Shown here piece after piece: positions 36,001-48,110 of a DNA stretch of 64,000 nucleotides (positions are counted from its first letter, which is position 1; the number at the start of each line of letters is the position of its first letter). Location of the stretch: positions 3,968,001 through 4,032,000 of the forward strand of contig NC_079232.1 in assembly GCF_028502605.1 (NCBI RefSeq), read 5' to 3'. The position numbers were made by a program, and so were the translations under genes. The notes under the pieces were generated by a model. The model saw only the letters and a program-made list of their open reading frames with translations. It did not search any database and was not told the DNA's origin. Origin of the DNA: Trichoderma breve (taxonomy: Eukaryota > Ascomycota > Sordariomycetes > Hypocreales > Hypocreaceae).

Positions 36001-39000
36001 TCGATATAGTTGGTCACCATCATGTTGGGCGAGACGGTATCCTCGCTAAACCAAACCATACCACATCGACTAACAGTGGCGAGCGTTGCATACTTCAACG
36101 TCTCAACTTCGAACATGATGCGGACATTGGCCGGCAAGTTGAGACGCTCTCCGTTGGGCAGGGTAAGCAGCTTGTTGTCGTCAAGCACACTGTTCAAGTT
36201 TTCTACCCACTCGGGGTCAACATCACCGTCAAAGACAATCCAGTGTCTCTTGGAGTCTTCGCCACGAAGGTTGTCGACAATTTTTCGTAGAATGCTGGTG
36301 AAGAGACCGTCCGTCCATTCACGAGTGGTAGAGTCCAAGTTACCGTAAAGAGCCTCCTTGGACATGACCTTGGAATCAATGACGTGAGAAACGCCCTCGA
36401 CATTCTCCACCTTTTGCAGAGCATCAAGCAGGAGCTTCCAGGCGGCTGATTTACCCGTGCCAGAGTTACCGACCATCATGACACCATGGTGAATCTTTTG
36501 AATCTGGTACAGCTGAAGAACCTTGGTCATCCACAGATCCGTCACCACAAGTTGGCGCTCAGCAGCGAGCGTACGAATAGCATCCTCCAGAGCGTGCAAG
36601 TTGGCAGGAACGTACTGGACGCCAGGGAAGCAGTCCTCCTCGATGTTGATCATAATGTCCACATCCGACTTGATCAGCTTGGGTGCAATCGTCTCGCGAA
36701 TACTCTGCACAAGAATTTCAGGCTCGACAATCTCTTCAGCGCCAAGATCGCCATCACCCAACAAACGAGAACGCTTGAGACCACCAGAGCTGACCAAAAC
36801 ACTCTTGAGCGCACGAAGACCGAAATCGTAGTGGGCTTGCTTGGACAGCTCCTTTGAACACTTGTCGAAGAAGGGCACCGTCTGCTTCGAAAGCCTCTTG
36901 GCCTGGCCAAAACCTTGCGAGTACAGCATGACTTCGGCAATGAGCTCCTTGTCGGGCTTGGACATGGCAACGCTTCGGAAAAGCTTCTTCAAGTTATCGG
37001 GCAGGTTAGAACGACCGGCATAACCGGGGTTCATGGTGATGAAGATGCCCGTGTTCTCATTGACGCGGAGCTGTCGGCCAACAAGCTCAATCTGCGACTT
37101 GTCGTTTTCGGCTCCCTGCTTCAGACCGAGCTGGATGTTCTGAATCTGTTGCGAAACAGCAGACAAGATCCTCTCTTCGAGACGGTTAAACTCGTCGAAG
37201 CAGCCCCACGCACCAACCTGGCAAATACCCAAAAAGATACGACCCATGGCCTGGAAATCGAAAGTGTCGTCACAGCAGAAGACGAGCGTAAATCTTCCAA
37301 GCTGGACACCCAAGGCCTTGACGGATTCTGTCTTTCCTGTACCAGCGGGACCATACGGCGAACCTCCGAGCCGCTGGCAAAGAGCCTGGGTAAGTGTAAG
37401 GAAACATCGGTCGGTAAGAGGAGTTCGAACGAGACGATCGGGGACACCGAGATACTCGAAGCCATAGTTCAGCTTGGCATTGGCCATCTTGATGTACAGA
37501 CGAGTGAGGAAGTTGCCTTCGGGAGTGTAGACATAGCGCATCTGGAGCTGCCAAAGGTAGTGGCCGGCCGAATCAGCCTTGACGTTGACCAGCTTCTCAA
37601 TCACGTCTCGCTGGTGAACGCATTCGGTAATCAGCTGTTCGCACTTCTTGCGCTGGATGACTTCGAGGTCTCCCAGAACAGTCTCCGCAAGGACGCGAAG
37701 AACCTGCACCTCTCTCTCAAAAAGAGTCTGCAGTGTCTGGCCGCCAGCAGCAAGCGAGTTTTCGACAGCTGTCGTCCAGGCAGCCTGTGTTGCGAGGACA
37801 ACAATCTGACTGGGGAACGCATCCATAAAGGTAACCAGAGCTTCCCGATCGATGTTTTCAGACTCGAAAATCGGAGTATACTCTTCCACGGCCTTGGCCA
37901 ACAGCTCAGCCAGCGTCTGCTTCATTCCATTTTCCAGCAGCGCAAGCCAGTCGTTGATTCTAGGCGTCTTTGCCAAAGAAATCTCCTTGTTTAGTGTGAC
38001 AGCCTCGCCCTCCTTGGAAGTGAAGCCAGAGATGACTCCCTCGTCATCCATAATGAGGCCTGCCAATCCAGCAAACATCTTCTTGAAGTGCTTGGCAATA
38101 CGTAGGGTATCGTTACTGTTACCAATCATCTCCAGCAAGTCTTCGTCACCAACAAAGTAGAATCGGGGGAAAGAAACACGCTCCTTCTCCAGGTATTCAC
38201 CAAGAGCCTTCTGGATCTTGTTCAGCATTTCAGCCAGACGCTCCAGGGACTTTTGGGCATTAGGAATGTTCAGCACATCAAGGACGTAGGGCGTTTTGTT
38301 GGCCTTCTTCATGACGGCCAAGAATTCGCTGTTGATGTTCTGGAATCGACCAGACTCGATAGGAAGAAGGTGCTTGATATCCGCGTTTCCGGTAAAGACA
38401 CCCTCCAGGTACACCCACTGGCGCTGCACATCGATCCAGACGTCGAAGAGTACGTGGACACGGTTCAGCTTGTCCTCCCACGCCACGGCATCTTCTTCAA
38501 ACTCCTTGTAGTAAGGTGAGTGTTTCATAGCTTGGAGAGAGTTCAAGTTCTCGCTACACTTGGCAAAGAGGTCATCCCAACCACGAATAAGTCTGCATTT
38601 GTTTTGATAGTTGACCATCTCGAGAGCATAGTTCTGCCACGTTTCACGAACTTGCTTCAAGAACTCTTCGAGAGCCATCTCTCCCTGAGCCTGAGCGATA
38701 ATGTCCTTGACGATGACTTCGGTGGCAGTGAGATTAAGATCCCAGACGTCACCAAGAGTCATGGAGCTAGGTGAGAAGCGCTTCTGGGGTTTAATCTGTT
38801 TGTAAATCTTATGCCAGTGTCGCTCGCGAATAGCATCGGATTTCAAGTCAGAAAGAATATTGTTGACCTTGAGGAAGCCTCGCAAGACTCCCTGGACGTG
38901 CTCAAAAGCGGCGTACTGCCTCATTCTACTAGGCATATCCTTTGTGCTCTTGATCAAGTCATCAACCTTTTGGCGAATCTTTCTGGGCTGAACAGCAGTC

Positions 39001-42000
39001 CACAGCATGTCTCGGGTTTCGTTGAGACTCGTCCAAATGGTGGAGAGATTGGACCAAACAGACCGGAAATCACGAACTTCCTCCAGAGTGATTTCCAAAA
39101 TGCTGTCATTGTTGCCGGGAATGTCGAGGGCTTCCCTTGCCTTCATGACCTGCTGGAACTCTTCCTGCAAAGCCGTGATGCGAGTCTCAAAGGTGGTCAG
39201 AGTTGCAGAGGCGACGTCGGGCTGGATAGTGCCAGATACTGGCTTCTCCTCATTCCACTGGGCCACAATCTCATTGATGCGCTCATTGATCAGCTTATCT
39301 TGAGCAATAATGTTTGCTCGCATCGCATCAGACTGCTCCTCCATAATCTTGGACTTCTTCTCCAGAATCTCCTTGAGTGCCTCCCACTGACTCTCAATCT
39401 GCTCGATGTGGAGCCAGTCATTGGGGAATGGGTAGCGCTGCCTCACCAAAGTAGACTGTCCTTGGCGGAACATGTCAATCTCTGGCGCCCACAACTTTGC
39501 GTTGCGTCGGCAGCTCTGCACCGCCGTGATGAACAAGACGGCGGCCGCAGTAGATGAGGTGTCTGAGCTCTGGCCCTCGAGGTTCTTTCGCGCCTTTTCG
39601 ATTTCGGCGTTGATATCGCGCATTCGGTTGCCCAGTCGGTTGGCAAACTTGATGAGAATCTCCTGCTGCCATTGGTCGTACTTGGCATTCACCTTGGTCT
39701 GGACTTGATCATAGTCAATGGTGATGTGGCCAAATGAGCGGCTAACTTCTTGCGTGTCAAAAGTCGTTCGGACCTTTCGAATATCCTGGAGACACTCGAG
39801 CCATCGAGGGAGGTGGTCACCGAGCATATCGTAGACCTGGTCAGACTGGAGGTCCCAAAGAGACTGGAACTGGAGCCACTTGTCGACATAGATGCTCACT
39901 TCCCTGAGCTTCTTCTCGACAGACAGGTAAACGCGGTGAAGCATATCCGCGCAGTGAGAAGGCAGGTCGGTGAAGCGGGCTTCCTCTTGGGCGTCAGTGT
40001 TAAGGCTCATCTGGTATCGCGTAGCTTTGATCTTGCGCAGATTGCAGACAATGCCCAGCCAGTCGTGGAGATGGAGGAACCAGCTCGCTCTGGCGTACTC
40101 CAACGGCGGGTCAAGATAGATGACCTGGTTCCGCATGGTAATCTCAAGGATGAGGCGCTTCATGGTTGGGCCATCTTGCTTTCCATCGTCGTCCTTGGAC
40201 TGCTTCCACCTATCTTCCTCGGTGACATCTTGCTCAAAGGCAGCTATCCAGGCCTGAACAGCGGTGGAAAGACGCTCCAGCAGGATGGTTTGGACCTTGT
40301 GATTGACACCACGCACCCAAAAGTCCAGGTTGGCATACTGTTCCAAGTTGAGCTGATCAACAGCACCCTGGATAGTATCAAGGTAAGACTGGAAAGCAGC
40401 AGCATCGTAGGGGCAGCCGCTGAGGTCCTTGAGAGCCTGCTCGATTGTAGCGTAGATGGAATTAAGGGTAGCCGTCTTTGACTGAAGCACGGAAACGGCC
40501 GCCGAGAAGCCCCAGATGAACATGCCATGCTTGCTCTCGGTGTTCTTGGCCGGTCCAAATCCGGTGCTTCCAGGAAGCAAGGGGCGAATCTGTCTCTGAT
40601 CGGCATAAAAGAGCTCGTGTGAGTTGACAAAGGACTCCCACCTCAACGGGACACCGTCGCCAATGAGCTTGTACACCTCGTTCTTGTATCCGTTGAGGAG
40701 GATGGCTTCCTCGCCCATTGTGGATATCTGCCGCAGCGTCTGGGACAGAGTTCGGACACCTTCCATCAAACTAACGGCGTAAGGATACACTCTCTTGGCA
40801 TCTTTGGACACAGTGGTCACCGCATGGGGAACCAGGTAAGACTGCCAGGTCAAGTTTCTGGTCTCTTTGAACAAGGTGATGATTTGAGGATCAAAGTTGA
40901 CATTGAGCTCAAGGATACCACCTGCAGACCTCACTCGGTTGATGTTGAAAAGTTGACCAGCGATTGAGATTTTGCGCCGATTGGCATCAGCCAGCCAAGC
41001 GTCGTATATCCTGCCGGTATCCAGCTTGTTCTTGAACAGCTCGCTTTCTTCCTGGAGCTTGTGGCCCTCGGCATGCAGAGTCCAGTCGGGTCCAAGGACG
41101 GCCTCGACCTTTTTCATGTATCCGTCAAGCTGGAGCTCAATCTGACGAGCCCAAATGATGGCACCTGAGACTGGTGGGAGATCACGAAGCTGCGCCATGG
41201 CATGGGCCTCGGAATGGCCATACTGCTGCTTGAACCTCTCGTGTAGGCCATTGATAGCCTGCTTGACGTGATCCATCAACTGGTTCTGGTACTCCTGAAT
41301 GGCACCACGAATCTTGGGCCGCACAAACAGAGCGTTGAACTTTGAAAAGACGCGGAACATTTCGTTGGCAGTCTTGGCGGTGGCAAGGCGGTCACGCAGC
41401 CTCGCAATGATGGAGTTTTCAACTCGTGTTGTGCGCTCATTGTACAGATTTTCGGCCTGCGCCCACCGTTCCTTGCCCTGGTCCGTCACATCCAAGAGAT
41501 CGACATTCTGCAGCGCTTCCCAGGCTCGCTTGACCTCCTCAACTGCATCTACATCGCCCATTTCCTCAATGACGGCGCCAGCAGTAGCAGTGGGGTTGGC
41601 AGAAGAGGAAGTGATGTCGACAACGCCGGGGATAATGGCCTTTGGTCCCAAAACGTTGACAATGGTCCTCTGCAGCTGTTCGTGGTTGTCTCGGAATGCG
41701 CTGACATACTTGATTCGTGACTCCAGCTCAGAGTGGTTCTTCTCGACGTTGATGGGGATCCGCTTTTCGTTTCTGCGGATGATGAGCATACGAGCCAGGT
41801 GCGTAAATTCCTTGATATTGTCCTCCCAGGCAACGAAGATGCTGTCGCATGTTCGCATGACGTTCTGAAACTCTGGGTAGCCCAGGTTGACCAGCTCGGT
41901 ACCCGGAAGCAAACGAAGCAACACGTCGTTTAGATCCGCCGAAATGGCCTGAGCCAAGCTCAGCGCTCTCCGAATAGGATACGGGCACACCCTCAGCTTC

Positions 42001-43365
42001 TTCATCAAGTGAGCAAAGATCTGAGTAATGGCCTCCTCAACCTTTAGCAAAGATGGAGCAGACAGCAGCTCGTCGAGCGGAAAGTCGCGCATCAGCTGGT
42101 TGTACTTTTGCGCCTTTTCCTTGGCCTCCTTCAGGCCCGTATCGGCAACGAAACTGACGGTGGCCTGGAAACGCTTCGCATGCTTCAATACGTCGAGGGT
42201 CAGGAGGACACCTTCGCTCCTAAGCTGGTCCTCAATACCCTCCAGCGCAGATTCCATGGACAGCCAAAAGTTGACCTCTTGGCTAGCAGTGCTAAACTCT
42301 TGAACAGCGTTGGACGAGGTTTCCTTTGTTAGTTTGGTGATGCCCTGGATGGACTTGATCCAGGTGTTGACGTTGGCCTGCAGCTTGTTGAGAAAACTGC
42401 TGTCTTGTAAAAGATTCTTCGGAATCACCTCCATAGAGGGCTTCGTCTGGGTAACCTCGGCATCGTCGAGGACATTCTGAATAAGCGAGTGAAACGCCAG
42501 AGAAATCTCGGGGATATCGACGTTTTGCTGCAGATGGAGCAGACTCAGCTCCAAGTCGTTCAACCGCTTCTTGGTAACTGGAATGCCCGTCTTCGCATCG
42601 ACATCTCGCCCCCTGGACCCGTTGGCCAGCTGCTGGCTCTTGCTGTTTGCGTCAAAGTATGGCACCAAGGCATGGTGGACTTGAGAATGGAGCACCTCCC
42701 ACGGGGAGAGTGCAACGCCCTGCTCTCCCGAGGCGGCATTAAGGGAGGCAGGACCAGGTAGATTAGTAATAAATATCTGAGAGGTAAGAGGACGAGAAGG
42801 ATCAATCGCTTGCGATGCCTTGAGCAAAATCAAAGTGGCGACGGTAGTAGGTGTAGAGGTGATTTCGGTCGAAAGAGTGTAGTCGTAGGTAGAGGGAGCT
42901 ATCACAAGCGTCAGCCAAAGAAAACAAAACAAGAGCTGCTACAAAAAAGACAACAAGGAAATGGGGGAGTCGGGGGAGAGAGAGAGAAGTACAGAAATCC
43001 TCACCAGCAACGCCATTGCCATTCTCGCCCGCGTCTCCGTTCTCATTGCCGTTCTCCAGCGACCCGGACTGGACCACGTCCTTCTGGATATACAGCACAT
43101 TGAGCGTATCGTTGGCGAAGCGCGTGCACCGCGAGATGGTCTCTGCATACGACGCCTTGTGCAGCAGGTTGCCCGGCAGCTCCAGGTCGCTCCGCGATGC
43201 GCCCAGGGCAATCTCGCATATGGCAGCGAGGTGGTCAACCACGCGTTCGGGTTCGATGGTCGGGAATGGCGTCGGCGTCGGTGAGGGCGACGAGGGCGCC
43301 GGGATCGAGACGCCGTTGCCGTTGGAGGCGCCGAGGCTCGGGGCGTTGGCCGAGGTCACTTCCAT
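30077..43365 (-). CDS. DYN1: Cytoplasmic dynein heavy chain
   Basis: This is the motor subunit that carries nuclei, vesicles and endosomes toward microtubule minus ends. Exons 43005-43365, 30576-42898 and 30077-30514 (introns 106 and 61 bp) give about 4373 aa, the normal length. The N-terminal tail is followed by the linker and a six-AAA ring. Four P-loops are visible: AAA1 G-P-A-G-T-G-K-T (about 1971), AAA2 G-N-S-G-T-G-K-S (about 2265), AAA3 G-P-P-G-S-G-K-T (about 2630) and AAA4 G-V-S-G-G-G-K-T (about 2971). The stalk coiled coil and microtubule-binding tip fall at about 3220-3520, followed by AAA5, AAA6 and the C-terminal domain. The middle exon, 12.3 kb without an intron, holds most of the protein. 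The ATG at 43365 begins M-E-V-T-S-A-N-A-P. Filamentous-fungal homologues are nudA and ro-1. Confidence 0.97.
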
Positions 43366-45933
43366 GGCGCGAGCGTCGAGTTGTGGAAGAGACCGAGAAA
43401 AAGAAGGGGACAAAGGGAGCTTCTATGTCGAGAAGCCGGTCATCTCCAGAGACGTCGGGTTCGGGATAGGTTTCGATGGTGGGGTGTGTCGAGGTCGCTC
43501 GTTTGCTCGTTTATCGGGGGGCTAGAAGGAATGTTGGCCAGGGGTTGTGTGGAGAGGGGCTCAGGCAGAGGAACGGGACAAAAGGAAGCTCGACAGGGGG
43601 GAAAAGAAGTACAAGCAGTAGGTAAGGTAGAAGATGCTATTCGCGTGCAGTTTGGGAGCTGTCGTGAGTACAAAGCAGGAGGTTTCACAAGGAGAGATGC
43701 AGGCGTGGCGCCGCTGCACGTTGAGCTCGTACCTTGGCAGAAGTAGCTCGAGGTACCGCAGTGTGAGTACACCGACACAGAAACACTCCGAGATTCCGGG
43801 GTCTCGCTCTGTCACAAGCGAGCAGGAATCGACTTTAGTCTCTTGCAGGGGTTCAGAGTAAATCGCAAAACGAAAAGACGAAGAAGACAATGCGTAGGGA
43901 GAAGAAGCAGAGAAACTGAAGTGCCGTTGAGGGAACGAATAGGAGGCTCACCGCACAAAGACAGAAGCATGCATCCAGTCCAAACCAATCCACAAAAAGG
44001 TACATACATCCGTAGCAGCTTAGTACACTACAGAGGTGGTACATGCAAAATGCGCTACAGCACAGGCACAAGCCGTCGAACTGAAGCTAAAATGGCCCCA
44101 ACCTCCGGTTTGCTCGACCCCAAACCAAGCCCAAACCCAAACGGAGGGACCCCTAGTTCCATGTCCAGTGCTAGTCCTGCTGTAGTCGCTGTGAATCAAT
44201 CAATCGTCAGGCGGTGGGACAACAAGCTGCCAGCGCACGCGGGTGGGGGTGGGAGCAAGGTCGAATGAGTGCCTGATTGGCTAGAGACGTGGCGTTTTGA
44301 GGGCCATTGTTTTTGGTGTTTTAGTTTTTTTGTGGATGGAACAGAAAAGGCGTTGATGTAGAGAAGATCCCAGTTGAGTGAGCATCAATCAATTACTCGT
44401 AGTTGAGGTTTGAAGTTGAAGCACCTCATCATCGAGTACAGGTGCATGAACCAATATCTACATCCATCTGATATACTGTACTCCTGATATCTACACCAAG
44501 AGTTTTAGCGGACGGCAACTAATAGTAGAGCTCAATCTCCAGAACACTAACCCATCACTCCCTATTCCCAGCAACGCCTCCTCATACGTGGAATCCCTCA
44601 CCAATCATCCAAACAATATTCAAAATACTCATCTCATCAGCTGTTCCATCCCAATCAGCACCGCACAAACCATCCAACCCCCTCCTCTCCATCACCCCCT
44701 TCTATAAGAACAATTGCCAGTACAGTATCATTCATCTACAAACAAAAACCACCCCGGGCCACCAAAAGACCAAACCTAAACCCAACCTTACCTTGCCTCC
44801 ATACCATCCCGCAACTCCCGTCCCCTAAAAACACACACACCTCCCCTGGAGGGAAAAAAAATTCCCTAACCACACGGGGTGCGTCTACCGGATAAGGTAC
44901 ACTCGACACCACATCTCCATGCAGAAATAAAACCGCAAACCACACCCTCCCTCTAGCAAATCCATTTCCATACGGCCACGCCACGCCACTTCTCCTTTTC
45001 GATTCAACCAACGTCTTCTATCTTTTTCGGTATCTCGATATTAACACTCCACCTCGTTCCCATCTTTATTTTCTGGAACGCTACGTACGTGCATATTAGC
45101 TGTACCACGTTAGTGGTGTTACAGGGTCGTAGGATTTGTGTACATTAGATATGCGGCTCTCGTCTTAATAAGGAAATGGAGGTATGCATATGAATTGAGG
45201 TTATATAGATAATACTAGGTAGGTAGAGGGGCCAATATCATCGCACCCACAGTGCATGCGTATGCGTTCATTCATCCCCAAAGCGCAAGGGAGGAGTAGA
45301 AAACAACATAAAGAAACCACAGAAAGGGCCACGTTCGTAAAGAAAAAAAGAAAAAAAAAAGCATTTACTTTATCATTCAAACATTGACCCTTAAGTAAAT
45401 TCTACCAACGTAAAACTACCAATTGCTTATCCATCAACATAGTCCCCCCCTTCATCATCCTCAAGACCAGGTTTACATATTTGACGCCCCAACGGAAAAG
45501 AAAAAAGAGCAACAGCAGAAAACGTAAAAAATGAAAAAGACAAAAAAAAAAAAAAAAAACTGAAAAAAGAAAACGACCTCAATGCAAAAAAAGCCGTCTT
45601 AATTTAAGTCTCTGGACAGGTCGGAAATGAATCCACCTCCTCTGATAGGAAAAGAGAAAAACGATAGAAAAGCAAAGAAAATCGATCCACAACGTCATAT
45701 ACTTGCATAAAGACACACAGAAAAAGTCATAAATGAATGAAAAACCAGCACACCATACCGTTTCTTAACGCCTCTCCGTATGTAGACTTAGACTCCGTAG
45801 AACCGGAACGACCGACTGCTCTCCAGTGTGCCCCTTTAATGTATATCATATCAAAGACCGATACGCCAGGAGGAGGGAAGAAGGGGGGTTGAGTTGAGGA
45901 GGGGGAACAGGCAAACGCAAAAGCAGCGAAGGC
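43366..45933. other. Spacer (2.6 kb): dynein 5' region and FAR1-type gene 3' region
   Basis: No gene is recognised. It is low-complexity C/A-rich near 44.6-44.9 kb, with an A-run at 45542-45559. Confidence 0.4.
45542..45559 (+). repeat. Poly(A) homopolymer run (18 A)
   Basis: An uninterrupted adenine run between two A-rich stretches, downstream of the FAR1-type gene. It could vary in length between isolates. Confidence 0.7.
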
Positions 45934-48110
45934 TTAAACACTCGGGTTGCCACCACCCGCCGCGCCGCCTTCAGGACCAGCTAGCCTTTCTCTCTGCAGA
46001 ATGACTCTGCCGTTACAAATGTCGATAAACATTTCAAACTTTTCTATCAGCTTGTCCTTTTCCGCCATCTTGGCCTTGAGGTCGTCAATCTCCTTTTGCT
46101 TCTCCTCTTCAATCTTTTTCAAGTCTTCGCGGGCCTTGGCCAGCTCGCGCCTCAGCTCGGCTCGTATGCGGTCTTCGGGCGACTGCAACGGCTTGGTGTA
46201 TATGGCCGGCCGGTTCTCCGCCAGGCCCGTGGCTACTTTCTGCGGATTACGGTTAATCGCAGCCCGCGCGTTGTAAATGTCCCTCGGTAATAAGTGGCAG
46301 TCAGGATTATCAGTTTGGAGAATCTGCAGTGTTTCAGATACGCCTGCACCTACACATAGGATCGGTTAGCGAGAATTTCTGCCCAACAGGCCTTTCCGCC
46401 TCTCCCCTTTTCCACTTCCGTCATTCTTCGACTTTTTTTGGGAGATGAATACTAACCACTATCTTTCAGTTGCTTCACAGCGGCAACCATCTTACTGTCA
46501 AGCTTTCTAGCTGCAGGGTGATTTGACGGACTCTCACTCGGTCCATGGTTATGCTGCAAGTGCGAAGGGTCCGGCCGGTAGCGGATAGTCCACTGAGTTC
46601 GCTGCTCAATGGCAAAGAAGCCAAAGGGACAGTCGCATTTTCTCGACGATGTCTTACGTTTTCTGAACTCGGGGCTGACCCGGCTTGGTGGCTTGCCGGC
46701 CCGGTCACAGACGAACAGGACCTTTTTCAGGCCTGGCACCGTCTTCTTGGATCGTCCGATGACGATGGCATAGCCAACCGAGGTACAGTAGCGCAGGACA
46801 GCCTTCTGAACGGCCTCGAGCGTGGGATAACTGCCGCCTTCAGGAGGTGGTGACATCATCTCTCCCAAAGGTTGAGTGGCTGCCAATTGATCATTCATCA
46901 GCTTCGACGGCGCCAGGGTGCTGTTGTCATCGTCTCCATCCGGTTGACCGTCCATATCCAAGTCCTCTCCCGCATGGTTATCCTGCTGCTGCTGAGAAAT
47001 GGGTTCAGGCTGCTGAGCAGCAGCTTGTAACTGCTGATGCTGTTGTTGATGCTGCTGTTGCTGATGTTGGTGCTGTTGATGTTGCTGCTGCTGTTGTTGT
47101 ACCTGCTGCTGAGCTTGATGCTGTTGCTGCTGGTGTTGTACTTGTTGGACCTGGTGCTGGACTGGTTGCGGAACCGGCTGTGGTACCTGCTGCTGCACCG
47201 GCTGCTGAGCCTGGGGCTGTGGGATTTGCAATTGCTGCCGCGAAGATTGCTGCTGCTTCACCTGTTGTTGCTGTTGCTGCTGCTGCTGTGCTTGCTGTTG
47301 CTGTTGCGCCTGCTGCTGCTGTTGTGCCGCCTGCTGGGAGCGGGACGGGTGTATATGATGAAGTTGCTCCTGCTGGTGCTGGTGCTGGGCTTGCTGCTGA
47401 ATCTGCTGCGGTACCTGGTGCGTCTGGTGCGTCTGATGTGTCTGGTGAGAGGCATGAGCCGCTTGGTGAGCCTGAGGGTGCTGAGCGTAAGCAGGATGGT
47501 GTTGCGGCTGCTGATGGTGCTGCTGCTGTTGCTGCTGCGGGTGATGCTGGACCTGCTGAGCCTGCTGCTGTTGTACTGCCTGCTGCTGCTGAACCGCCTG
47601 CTGCTGTTGCTGGTGGTGCTGCTGCTGCGCGTGCCCCGGATGGCCGGCCAATGCCTGCTGAGACGGGTGCTGCTGCGGGTGCTGCGGGTGGTGTTGCGGA
47701 TGGTGCTGGTGAGAGAGGATAGAGTCGTGTGCGACAGGCTGGCTCATCGACGTCGGGAAGAGCATGGGCGGCGGGTTCGGCTGGGCCTGCATCTGCTGCC
47801 GCGCCGGAGCGGCGCGCTGCTGTCGCGGCAGGGCATTGGGGACGTGGATGTTGGGCGCGCGCGACGAGGCATTGGCGACGCTTGCGTTGACCGACGCCGG
47901 CGTGTTGAAGAGGTGTTGAGGGTAGCCCTGAGGCGGCTGCTGCGGCGGATAGGCTTGCGACTGGTATGGCGAGGCCGCCTGAGGCGCCGGAGACTGTTTG
48001 TTGGGCTGGTTCGGGTGGGCGGGAGCAAAGCCGGTGTTGCGTCTGCTGAAGGACGACTGGGGGAAAGCCAGGCCGTGGGGATTGGGCCCGGACTGGCCCA
48101 GGTTAGCCAT
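45934..48110 (-). CDS. Polyglutamine-rich protein with FAR1-type DNA-binding domain
   Basis: Exons 46457-48110 and 45934-46349 (intron 107 bp, phase 1) give about 689 aa. The N-terminal two thirds is Gln/Pro/His-rich, with long CAG/CAA runs. A FAR1-type zinc domain follows at about residues 425-545: A-V-Q-K-A-V-L-R-Y-C, then F-V-C-D-R-A-G, then C-D-C-P-F-G-F and H-L-Q-H-N-H-G. This type derives from Mutator-like (MULE) transposases and binds DNA in plant FAR1/FHY3 and several fungal regulators. No transposase catalytic domain is present. After the intron, a C-terminal basic/acidic coiled coil (R-A-E-L-R-R-E-L-A-K-A-R, then K-I-E-E-E-K-Q) suggests dimerisation. The start M-A-N-L-G-Q-S at 48110 is the first ATG. 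It is probably a transcription regulator domesticated from a transposon. Confidence 0.82.
46980..47720 (-). repeat. CAG/CAA-rich tract coding polyglutamine
   Basis: On the minus strand the coding sequence is a near-continuous mix of CAG, CAA and CAC codons, giving Gln-rich segments interrupted by His, Ala and Val. The interruptions suggest older, partly stabilised repeats. Length variation between strains would be expected. Confidence 0.8.
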
